Source: Bacillota bacterium (lineage in GTDB: Bacteria > Bacillota_H > UBA994 > UBA5500). From it: a stretch of DNA of 7,691 nucleotides. Position numbers and translations under genes: made by a program. Location of the stretch: contig JAAYGE010000112.1 of assembly GCA_012727835.1 (NCBI GenBank), forward strand, positions 1-7,691. Direction: 5' to 3'. The notes beneath the pieces are model-generated. The model saw only the letters and a program-made list of their open reading frames with translations, searched no databases and was not told the DNA's origin. Below, one piece after another: positions 1-5,423 of the stretch. Positions within the stretch are counted from its first letter, which is position 1, and each line of letters starts with the position of its first letter.

Positions 1-85
1 CCCCCTCGCTGCCGGGCCAGCCCCTTTTTTATGCCTGAAGACAACTCTCTGATAACCACAGGCAGCTCTGTATCCGTCAGACCAC
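1..85. other. Left-edge non-coding stretch
   Basis: No supported gene was found on either strand in the first 85 bases. The run CCAGCCCC followed by six T (about 18-30) has the look of the 3' arm and T-tail of a plus-strand terminator whose 5' arm would lie left of the window. This cannot be confirmed because the other arm is not present. Confidence 0.3.
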
Positions 86-129
86 AAAAAGGGCGTGTCT
101 CGCCACGTTAAAAATTTTGAGACACGCCC
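86..129 (-). terminator. Rho-independent terminator of the DUF6530-tatD operon
   Basis: A perfect 11-bp inverted repeat, GGGCGTGTCTC (91-101) with GAGACACGCCC (119-129), encloses a 17-nt AT-rich loop. On the minus strand it is followed at once by TTTTT (90-86). It starts 13 nt after the hydrolase stop codon, so it closes the minus-strand operon. Only the minus strand has a T-run, so it is not clearly bidirectional. The GGCGTGTC core also occurs in the catalase terminator at 1510-1535. Confidence 0.88.
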
Positions 130-142
130 ATTATATTTGCCA

Positions 143-892
143 CTACTGCTCGTTTGTACTTACTCCCTCACAAAAGGCTTGAAAGTAGGCAAAAACCTGC
201 TCCAGCATTTGCGCCGGAGTAAGGCCCCGCAATGCGGCAGCAGTATTAATTATTTTCAGCAATACCTCTGGCACGTCTCCCAGGGCACATGGCTCTCTTT
301 GAGCCCACTCCACCGCTTCGATACCATCGGTTTCTGTAAGCAGCCGATCTAACGGCACCTGCCGGCAAACCGCCTGCACCGCCGGGTTGGTGTGAATGTC
401 AGGGCCGAGGGTAAAATAGCAACCTAGTTCATTATAGTCAGGTAGGAGTCCGGCGTCGCCCGAATACCAGTGCACAATTACTTTGTCAGGGAAAAAACGC
501 CTAAGTGCCTGAAGCACTTCCGCTTCGGCACCTTTAGTGTGTAAAATTACCGGTTTACCCAGCTCTACTGCTAACTCCAATTGATAGATAAAAGCTTCCT
601 GCTGCCTGGCCAGAGGAATATCGGTCCACGCCGCATCCAGACCAATCTCCCCGATAATAGGAGCTTGCCTGAGACAAGGCTCTAAACTAGTGGGGTCAAA
701 GGCATCCGCATACAAGGGGTGCAAACCACAGGTAGGAATAATGCGGTGCGAGGTGCGGGCCAAATTTAATACAGCGGTCCATTCGGCCGGACTGGTGGCC
801 GTGACCAGCTGCCATAAGCCCTTCTGGGCCAACTCAGTGGCCTGCCGGCAGTGGGACAATTGGATATGGGTATGGGCATCAACCAGGTTCAT
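143..892 (-). CDS. TatD-family metal-dependent hydrolase
   Basis: A 249-residue protein, within the usual 250-270 range of TatD-type hydrolases (amidohydrolase-like TIM barrel, two metals; known members act as 3'-5' exonucleases or D-aminoacyl-tRNA deacylases). The N-terminal strand motif DAHTHI gives His7 and His9. GEIGLD gives Glu82, VILHTK gives His118, VIVHW gives His141 and TETDG gives Asp189, so the full metal-ligand set is present. The His141 motif reads HWYSGD where many TatD proteins have HCFSG, so it may belong to a divergent branch and the exact substrate cannot be stated. The ATG is preceded by GGAG with an 8-nt gap. It lies 22 nt after the DUF6530 stop and is probably co-transcribed with it. 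It should act in the cytoplasm: there is no signal peptide or membrane segment. Confidence 0.88.
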   Translation of the reverse strand: MNLVDAHTHIQLSHCRQATELAQKGLWQLVTATSPAEWTAVLNLARTSHRIIPTCGLHPLYADAFDPTSLEPCLRQAPIIGEIGLDAAWTDIPLARQQEAFIYQLELAVELGKPVILHTKGAEAEVLQALRRFFPDKVIVHWYSGDAGLLPDYNELGCYFTLGPDIHTNPAVQAVCRQVPLDRLLTETDGIEAVEWAQREPCALGDVPEVLLKIINTAAALRGLTPAQMLEQVFAYFQAFCEGVSTNEQ

Positions 893-914
893 TTACTGCT
901 CTCCGACCGTCTCA

Positions 915-1394
915 TCAGTAGCCCATCTCCCGCAGCAATCTGGCCAAGACTCGCAGACGTTCACCGATGAGTTCGTCATCCCGACTAATACAATCTTGCA
1001 GCAACTTGATATCTTCATCAATCATAGGGTTGTCCGTACATATTTTTACGGTCATAGCGTCACCCTGTATAGGAACACGTGCCACAGTAGTCTGCTGCGG
1101 ATCGTATAGCTTTTCATAGCGGTAAGCTTCGCGAAAATATAGCCGCGCTTGACAGACCAGCAGCGCCAAATCTAGTACTCGGTGCAATGGTAACTCTTCC
1201 GACTGGCGGGACCAGCGTTCACCGCTATGTCGCCATACTTTGGCCGAGATATCTACTTTGCCACGGTCATTCCATTGAGCCAAGCCTAGTGATAAACCCT
1301 TCGCATCCGAGTTATAGGCACTTCTTCCGTCCACGTTTTCATAGTTCTCCACAACTATGACCGGTTTATGCTGCAAGTTGGTGGGAATTTTCAT
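915..1394 (-). CDS. DUF6530-like conserved hypothetical protein
   Basis: A 159-residue soluble protein with no membrane segment. The first half resembles, from memory of the family, DUF6530: opening KHxPVIVVENYENVDGR-type motif, NSDAKGLSLGLAQW at about 28-41, then SAKVWRHSGERWSRQSEELPLHR at about 50-72, which looks like the conserved core. The C-terminal third is charged and probably helical (about 125-157). No catalytic motif is recognised and the family has no established function. The ATG at 1394 has a good GGAGGT site (1408-1403) 8 nt upstream and a sigma-A-like promoter at 1444-1472. It is first in a two-gene unit with the TatD-type hydrolase. The family name is recalled, not searched; that it is a real gene is well supported by its start, promoter and operon position. 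Confidence 0.8.
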   Translation of the reverse strand: MKIPTNLQHKPVIVVENYENVDGRSAYNSDAKGLSLGLAQWNDRGKVDISAKVWRHSGERWSRQSEELPLHRVLDLALLVCQARLYFREAYRYEKLYDPQQTTVARVPIQGDAMTVKICTDNPMIDEDIKLLQDCISRDDELIGERLRVLARLLREMGY

Positions 1395-1443
1395 GTTGAC
1401 TGACCTCCAGTTTCTAATTACTGATTTACTAACGCACTAACTT

Positions 1444-1472
1444 AGTATATACAGACAAGGCCTCTATATCAA
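1444..1472 (-). promoter_or_regulatory. Sigma-A-type promoter for the DUF6530-tatD operon
   Basis: On the minus strand, TTGATA (1472-1467) and TATACT (1449-1444) are separated by exactly 17 nt. Both hexamers match the sigma-70/sigma-A consensus at 5 of 6 positions or nearly so. Transcription would begin near 1437, leaving a leader of about 43 nt before the ATG at 1394. The promoter lies downstream of the catalase terminator, so this operon is independently transcribed. Confidence 0.72.
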
Positions 1473-1499
1473 CAAAAAGTGCCTTGCAAGTAGTGCCGA

Positions 1500-1535
1500 T
1501 AGAACAACAAATGGCGTGTCTTTGGACACGCCATT
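1500..1535 (-). terminator. Rho-independent terminator of the manganese catalase gene
   Basis: An 11-bp perfect stem, AATGGCGTGTC (1510-1520) with GACACGCCATT (1525-1535), closes on a 4-nt loop. On the minus strand the stem runs into a T-rich tail reading TTTGTTGTTCT. It lies 16 nt past the catalase stop. Its GGCGTGTC/GACACGCC core is the same as in the terminator at 86-129. Confidence 0.8.
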
Positions 1536-1551
1536 CACCTTGGCCTGTATA

Positions 1552-2253
1552 TTATCGGTCTTGCGGATACTGCGGTTGTTCTGGTCGCGCACCATCCAGC
1601 CGTCTTTCTGGAGACGTATTAGGATTAGCAAAATAACGTCCTGGAGTAGACAAATCGAAGTATTGCTGGGCATGAAGGGTAGTACCAAAGTCGCGGTTGG
1701 AGCCGGTATCGCGCACCTTTTCTAGAGCCTCACGGAATAGGGCATTATGCGCCTCCTCCCGATTAAGCAGAAAGCCAATGGTCTCTCGCACGCCCTTATC
1801 ATTGATCTGCCGATACAGATACTCGTAGACTACTTTTGCCCGTTGCTCGGCCGCCATGTTGGAGAGCAGGTCGGCAACCAGATCACCAGTGGCATTGACA
1901 TAAGCTGCCGTCCATAACTGCCCCGAGGCATTTGTGAGTCCTGGTCCCAAACCATACAGCGTATGCGCTTCAATTGTTCCAGTCTGCTGCTTGGTGGCGT
2001 CCACATCATGCCCGTTGAGCATGTTAATCATCGTCGCAACCATTTCCATGTGACTTAGCTCTTCTGCAGCGATATCCAGGAACAAGTCCTTAATAGCTGG
2101 GTCCTTGATGCGAAAAGACTGGGCGAGATACTGCATTGCCGCCTTTAACTCCCCTTGGGGGCCGCCAAGTTGTTCTTGGAGCATGGCAGCATATTGCGGA
2201 TTAGGGCGTTCAACACGGACCTGATGTAAGAGATTCTTATCGTGTTTAAACAA
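1552..2253 (-). CDS. Manganese catalase (CotJC-like family)
   Basis: A 233-residue dimanganese catalase, which converts hydrogen peroxide to water and oxygen in the cytoplasm or, for CotJC relatives, in the spore coat. The four-helix ferritin-like fold is indicated by the ligand motifs: Glu35 in GGPQGELKAAMQY, Glu65 and His68 in AAEELSHMEM, Glu136 in NMAAEQRAK, and His169 in NREEAHNALF. Spacing matches Lactobacillus plantarum Mn catalase (Glu35, Glu66, His69, Glu148, His181). The tail ends in a Pro/Arg-rich segment (about 210-233). There is no ATG; TTG codons in frame occur at 2262, 2256 and 2253. I chose 2253 because it gives the family-like start MFKHDK and lies 9 nt after AAAGG (2267-2263). 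The TTG at 2262, 6 nt after AGAGG, would add three residues. It is followed by a terminator at 1500-1535. Confidence 0.9.
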   Translation of the reverse strand: MFKHDKNLLHQVRVERPNPQYAAMLQEQLGGPQGELKAAMQYLAQSFRIKDPAIKDLFLDIAAEELSHMEMVATMINMLNGHDVDATKQQTGTIEAHTLYGLGPGLTNASGQLWTAAYVNATGDLVADLLSNMAAEQRAKVVYEYLYRQINDKGVRETIGFLLNREEAHNALFREALEKVRDTGSNRDFGTTLHAQQYFDLSTPGRYFANPNTSPERRLDGARPEQPQYPQDR

Positions 2254-2308
2254 CAACCACAACCTTTACCTCTAAAATATCACTTCTAGCTTTTCCTTGC
2301 GCCCGATT

Positions 2309-2336
2309 TGCATACAACCGCTAAGAAAGTTTTCAA
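2309..2336 (-). promoter_or_regulatory. Weak candidate promoter for manganese catalase
   Basis: On the minus strand TTGAAA (2336-2331) and TATGCA (2314-2309) are separated by 16 nt. The -35 is good and the -10 is mediocre. It is the best pair I see in the 246-bp gap upstream of the catalase. The -35 box abuts the candidate mobile element that starts at 2339. An alternative is read-through from the M42 peptidase gene. Confidence 0.35.
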
Positions 2337-2463
2337 AGAGGCTGTTGCATTAGGATTTAAACTCCCACTCTCCATAAACAGCATGAGCCGAGGAGTCTGC
2401 GTAAGCGGCGCTAGCCAGTGCCACAGCAGAGTTCCTCGGCTCTTGTAACCACAGCCTACAAAG
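2334..2463. mobile_element. Candidate MITE-like element with terminal inverted repeats and 5-bp direct repeat
   Basis: A 120-bp segment (2339-2458) begins with AGGCTGT (2339-2345) and ends with its complement ACAGCCT (2451-2457). Extending inwards, 8 of 9 positions match (AGGCTGTTG against AGGCTGTGG). It is bordered on both sides by CAAAG (2334-2338 and 2459-2463), as expected of a target duplication; the right copy sits one base beyond the repeat. No coding frame is present inside, so it would be non-autonomous. The interior is dominated by the hairpin at 2385-2442. The GAGGCTGTTGC end resembles, from memory, termini of some Firmicutes insertion sequences. Only one copy is visible here, so mobility is an inference. 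The rest of the 2254-2508 gap holds the catalase ribosome site and candidate promoter and nothing else recognisable. Confidence 0.4.
2385..2442. repeat. Long imperfect inverted repeat (three-tier hairpin)
   Basis: The outer arms GAGCCGAGGA (2385-2394) and TCCTCGGCTC (2433-2442) pair perfectly over 10 bp. After a small internal loop, TCTGC (2396-2400) pairs with GCAGA (2426-2430), and inside that GGCGCT (2407-2412) pairs with AGTGCC (2417-2422) with one G-T wobble and a 4-nt loop. The structure can form on either strand. Neither side has a T-run, so it is not a canonical terminator. It lies between the peptidase stop and the catalase start. Confidence 0.75.
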
Positions 2464-2508
2464 ACTACGGAGCTATCGCGAAACTAGGGCGACATCCCCT
2501 TCTCTACC

Positions 2509-3549
2509 TTAGCCGTTAAGCAATAGCTCCTTCATGACTTCGTACATAGCTATCACATCCTGCTCGCAGATCATCTCATAGGGGCTATGGGTATAGCGAG
2601 TGGGGAAGGTAAACAGCGCCGTGGGCACTCCCATACGAATCAACGAATCGCCATCGGTGGCAAATCCGTGGAAGACGGCGTGCTGCAATGGCTGCTGTAG
2701 CCGTTCGGCCGCGGCTATTAGCCGCTCCGCTACCGGCTCACTATAATGAATACGGGCATCCTTATGGGCCACAATTGGTCCCTTGCCTAATGCGGTGGGC
2801 ATATAGCTATCCTTCACGGTCGGAATATCGCCCACTAGGCCAATTTCTAAGGCAATAGCCAAATCAAAGTTGACCTCTTGCGCCAAGTTCAGCGAGCCAC
2901 CCAACCCCACCTCTTCTTGAATGGTGGCTGCAAAGTAGAGTTCGTACTTCAATTCTTGCCCTTTCAAATCTCGGGCCAGCTGGGTCATGAGGGCCAAACC
3001 TACTCGGTCATCCATGGCCTTACCCACAATGTACTTGCCCAGGCGTCGGGTCTCGGCCCCGAATATAACCGGGCTGCCGGGCCGAATGCCTAAAGCTTCC
3101 ACTTCTGCCCGGCTGCTAAGGCCCAGATCTAAGAAGAAGTCGTCCCAGTCGATGGTCCCTTTGCTGCGTTGGGCGGCCGTTCGCACGTGTCCCGTGGTCA
3201 TACCGATTTGCCCCGGATGATAACCATCCGTACCTTTTACCAGTACGGGTTGGCCAACATAGGTGGTGTTGGGGGCTACCGTCGGCTCACTGCCACCGGT
3301 GCCATGGGTCAGCCAGCAAAAACCATCTTCAGTTATGCTCTTAACCAACAGGTTAATTTCATCCAAATGGGCAGTAATCAGCAATTTGGGACCGCTGCCA
3401 CCCACTTTAGCAAACACGTTGCCGATTTTGTTCTGCCACACCCGCTCGCACAGGGGCGTCCAATCGGCCACCATGCGGGCAGCTACCAACTCCTCATGCC
3501 CCACCGGCCCCGGTATTTCTGTGTACTCCTTGATCAGGTCGAAAAACAT
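2509..3549 (-). CDS. M42-family metallopeptidase (FrvX/YsdC-like aminopeptidase)
   Basis: A 346-residue M42 (clan MH) co-catalytic metallopeptidase; relatives form large tetrahedral aminopeptidase complexes that clear peptides in the cytoplasm. Visible active-site elements: LITAHLDEI with His61 and Asp63; GKAMDDRVG with the bridging Asp180; IQEEVG with catalytic base Glu212 and ligand Glu213; ALEIG with Glu235 as the next metal ligand; and RYTHSPYEM with His321. Length is normal for the family (about 340-360). The Asp commonly seen at the Glu235 position in characterised TET aminopeptidases is replaced by Glu here. The ATG at 3549 follows AGGGAGGGG at a 4-6 nt gap. It is transcribed away from the beta-propeller gene across a 194-bp divergent gap. 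No terminator is seen after its stop, so some read-through towards the catalase is possible. Peptidase versus glycosidase annotation of relatives is confused; peptidase is the better-supported activity. Confidence 0.9.
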   Translation of the reverse strand: MFFDLIKEYTEIPGPVGHEELVAARMVADWTPLCERVWQNKIGNVFAKVGGSGPKLLITAHLDEINLLVKSITEDGFCWLTHGTGGSEPTVAPNTTYVGQPVLVKGTDGYHPGQIGMTTGHVRTAAQRSKGTIDWDDFFLDLGLSSRAEVEALGIRPGSPVIFGAETRRLGKYIVGKAMDDRVGLALMTQLARDLKGQELKYELYFAATIQEEVGLGGSLNLAQEVNFDLAIALEIGLVGDIPTVKDSYMPTALGKGPIVAHKDARIHYSEPVAERLIAAAERLQQPLQHAVFHGFATDGDSLIRMGVPTALFTFPTRYTHSPYEMICEQDVIAMYEVMKELLLNG

Positions 3550-3599
3550 ACTACCCCTCCCTAATACTTGGTGTTACTACAGATTTCCACAACGATAGG

Positions 3600-3630
3600 T
3601 CGATTCCTGCGCCCTCGGCGCATAAGTCGA
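3600..3630. promoter_or_regulatory. Symmetrical dyad in the divergent intergenic region
   Basis: The core TGCGCC (3608-3613) and GGCGCA (3617-3622) is a perfect 6-bp inverted repeat with a 3-nt centre. An outer TCGA pair (3600-3603 and 3627-3630) is placed exactly symmetrically about the same centre at 3615. It sits between the M42 gene and the beta-propeller gene, where a shared operator could be. No T-run follows on either strand, so it is not a terminator. Its function is unknown. Confidence 0.4.
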
Positions 3631-3683
3631 TGCTTAACAAAATTCACTTCTACACGGGTTTTAGAAGTCCCCCTGTAAGGTAA

Positions 3684-3698
3684 GTCTATTGGATAGAC
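3684..3698. repeat. Small inverted repeat upstream of the beta-propeller gene
   Basis: GTCTAT (3684-3689) and ATAGAC (3693-3698) form a perfect 6-bp stem with a 3-nt loop, about 45 nt before the GTG start at 3744. No convincing -35/-10 pair is visible around it. It may be an operator or leader hairpin, or chance. Confidence 0.3.
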
Positions 3699-3743
3699 GC
3701 TGGCCTCAAAGCCCACTTATTGTTGATAAGGAGATGGAAATTT

Positions 3744-5132
3744 GTGCGGCGTAATCAATGGGGAATTTTAGCACTGGCATTACTACTGCTAACCGCTATC
3801 CTTTGGGTCGACTGGCCTCAGCAGCTACTAGAAACCCACCTGGCCTTAGCCAGCTGTCACCGCAACTTAAGCGATCAAGCGACTGACGAGGAGAAGAACC
3901 GTCTTTTACCTCAGATCAACTGGTCGGCTCTATCTGCCGGGGAGGATTTGGCCTTTATTTGGGAAGATGTATTGTATGTTACTGAAGGTAGTAGCCGTGT
4001 TGTTCGCCCGGTAAGCAACCAAGGCCCCGCCTATGCGCCTACCTGGTCGGCCGACGGCCAGTGGTTGGCCTATGTTGGCGTAACCGACCCGGAGACCAAA
4101 AGGGGCTCTCTCTGGCTGGTCCGCCGCGACGGAAGTAAAGCCCGTCCAGTAACCGGATTGCCGGGCACGGTAGAGCAGGGTAGCTTCGTTTGGTCACCGA
4201 CAGCGAACCACTTGGCTGTGGACGTGCCTGGCCATGGGCTCTGGCTGGTACCTACAAGAGGCCAACCGGTGCAAGTAGATCCGGCACCGGGGCTTTACCG
4301 ACTGACCTGGTCGCCCAACGGCCAGTTTATTGCCTACAATTACCGTCTGGGCCCCTCTTCAGCGGAAGCCGGTGATGTTCTAAGCCTGATCGATGTGCAT
4401 AAAAAAGAACGTTACCAACTTTTACAAGCCAGCAATGCCGGTATTTGCATCCTCGGTTGGTGGCCCGACGGTGGCGGCATGCTTTTCTGTGAGATACCGG
4501 CCCACAGTGCTTCCATAGCTAGCGATGGCGTGATGTTATACAGCTTGCCCATTACCTTACCCCCTGGGATAGAGGGCCAAGAACAGCAACCGACAAAACT
4601 GGTAACCACCCTCTGCCAAACCCACTGGCTGCAGATTACCGGCGCCACCCAACTGCTGGCCGTGGCGGGCGAGGGTCGCATTGCCTGGGCTAACAAACAA
4701 TTGGCCCTGGCTGACCCGGTTACGGGGCAGGTGGAGTTACTAGCTAACCCTCCGGGACTAGTTGCCCTTGATCCTAGCATTAATCCCAAAGACGGAAGTA
4801 TCGCCTTTGTAGGAGCTCCCGATTTGGGCTTTGATGTGTGGGGGTTTTCTAAACAGGAGTATGCCGATTGGGTTGCCCACCGCACCCTCTGGTTGCGTGC
4901 CCCCAATGGTCAGTTAAAGCAACTGGCTCATGCCGGCGGTCAGGTCTTTGGCCCCACCTGGTCCAAGGATGGTCACCAAATCCGCTACTATGCCGCCAAT
5001 GCCTTGTGGACTATTAACGCCGACAACCGGCCTAGCCGCCAGAAAATTGTGGACTTGGGTCCCGGCCAAGGACGGGGTATTTACGGTGCCGTTGACTATA
5101 ATGGGTATTTCGCCTGGTACCAACAACCATAA
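3744..5132 (+). CDS. Membrane-anchored TolB/PD40-like beta-propeller protein
   Basis: A 462-residue protein with an N-terminal signal anchor: basic residues (RRNQ) then a hydrophobic stretch at about 6-24, without a clear cleavage site or lipobox, so the rest should lie outside the membrane. It contains repeated WD40-like/PD40 blades of the form TWSxDGxxLAY: about 95-112 (APTWSADGQWLAYVG), 148-160 (VWSPTANHLAV), 185-198 (LTWSPNGQFIAY), 239-250 (GWWPDGGGMLF), 344-357 (NPKDGSIAFVG) and 401-417 (TWSKDGHQIRY). Such propellers bind proteins or ligands; no catalytic domain follows. The start is GTG 3744, 10 nt after AAGGAG (3728-3733); the in-frame TTG codons at 3720 and 3723 precede that site and are unlikely. 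It is probably monocistronic, as the proS promoter follows directly. The specific role is not recognisable. Confidence 0.8.
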   Translation: MRRNQWGILALALLLLTAILWVDWPQQLLETHLALASCHRNLSDQATDEEKNRLLPQINWSALSAGEDLAFIWEDVLYVTEGSSRVVRPVSNQGPAYAPTWSADGQWLAYVGVTDPETKRGSLWLVRRDGSKARPVTGLPGTVEQGSFVWSPTANHLAVDVPGHGLWLVPTRGQPVQVDPAPGLYRLTWSPNGQFIAYNYRLGPSSAEAGDVLSLIDVHKKERYQLLQASNAGICILGWWPDGGGMLFCEIPAHSASIASDGVMLYSLPITLPPGIEGQEQQPTKLVTTLCQTHWLQITGATQLLAVAGEGRIAWANKQLALADPVTGQVELLANPPGLVALDPSINPKDGSIAFVGAPDLGFDVWGFSKQEYADWVAHRTLWLRAPNGQLKQLAHAGGQVFGPTWSKDGHQIRYYAANALWTINADNRPSRQKIVDLGPGQGRGIYGAVDYNGYFAWYQQP

Positions 5133-5134
5133 AC

Positions 5135-5163
5135 TTGACTCCCGATGCTAGCCGTGGTAATGT
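5135..5163 (+). promoter_or_regulatory. Extended -10 promoter for the proS transcript
   Basis: TTGACT (5135-5140) and TAATGT (5158-5163) are separated by exactly 17 nt, and TG at 5155-5156 supplies an extended -10 (TGnTAATGT). Transcription should begin near 5170, which matches the 5' end of the T-box leader. It starts 3 nt after the stop of the beta-propeller gene. Confidence 0.75.
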
Positions 5164-5169
5164 TATGAG

Positions 5170-5398
5170 CAAAGGCTATGAAGGGGAATGCATGTTTGTG
5201 AAGGTTCAGAGAGCCGGCCGTTTTGCTGAGAGGTTGGTACCATTTACACTCATGTTCCCACCCTGGAGCTGATGATGATGAATCATCCGGTTTTCTACCG
5301 TTAACAAGAAGGAAAGCGGGCTAGCCTATTGGGTTAGCCAAGCAGGGTGGTACCACGGGCCTTATGCCCCGTCCCTTTCGGACGGGGCTTATTTTATT
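5170..5398 (+). promoter_or_regulatory. T-box riboswitch (tRNA-Pro responsive) upstream of proS
   Basis: A leader of about 229 nt with the canonical T-box order. Stem I has an ATGA K-turn-like strand (5178-5181) opposite GA (5266-5267), the helix AGGG/CCCT (5182-5185 with 5261-5264), a specifier loop, and CATG/CATG (5191-5194 with 5251-5254). Its distal part has AGAGAG (5208-5213) and GCTGAGAGG (5225-5233). The best specifier is CCC (5257-5259), a proline codon followed by the usual A. A stem III hairpin is at 5319-5339. The T-box AGGGTGGTACCACGGG is at 5344-5359, with TGGT (5348-5351) complementary to a tRNA ending ACCA. The terminator follows at 5366-5398. Uncharged tRNA-Pro should favour antitermination and raise proS expression. 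The specifier assignment is by hand folding; a nearby CCC at 5261-5263 is the alternative. Confidence 0.93.
5366..5398 (+). terminator. T-box regulated intrinsic terminator
   Basis: A 9-bp perfect stem, GCCCCGTCC (5366-5374) with GGACGGGGC (5380-5388), has a 5-nt loop and the T-rich tail TTATTTTATT. The 5' arm can instead pair with ACGGGC (5355-5360) of the T-box sequence, giving the mutually exclusive antiterminator. Confidence 0.92.
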
Positions 5399-5423
5399 GA
5401 TTTTGTAGCAAGGAGTGAAAGTA

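Noticed and set aside
49..80. Possible small hairpin (CTGAT/GTCAG with inner ACAG/CTGT)
   Set aside because: Short, interrupted arms with mismatches and no tail; not distinguishable from chance.
2490..2508. Terminator directly after the M42 peptidase stop
   Set aside because: Only 3-4 bp complementarity and no T-run on the minus strand.
3720..3743. TTG start at 3720 for the beta-propeller gene
   Set aside because: The AAGGAG ribosome site (3728-3733) lies downstream of it and fits GTG 3744 at a 10-nt gap, which also gives a normal signal-anchor N-terminus.
4412..4906. Long minus-strand open frame (164 codons) inside the beta-propeller gene
   Set aside because: It is antisense to a well-supported gene, has no family-like motifs and no ribosome site; a shadow of GC-rich codons.
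5415..5423. GTG start at 5415 for proS
   Set aside because: It overlaps the AAGGAG site (5410-5415), which is ideally placed for ATG 5424.
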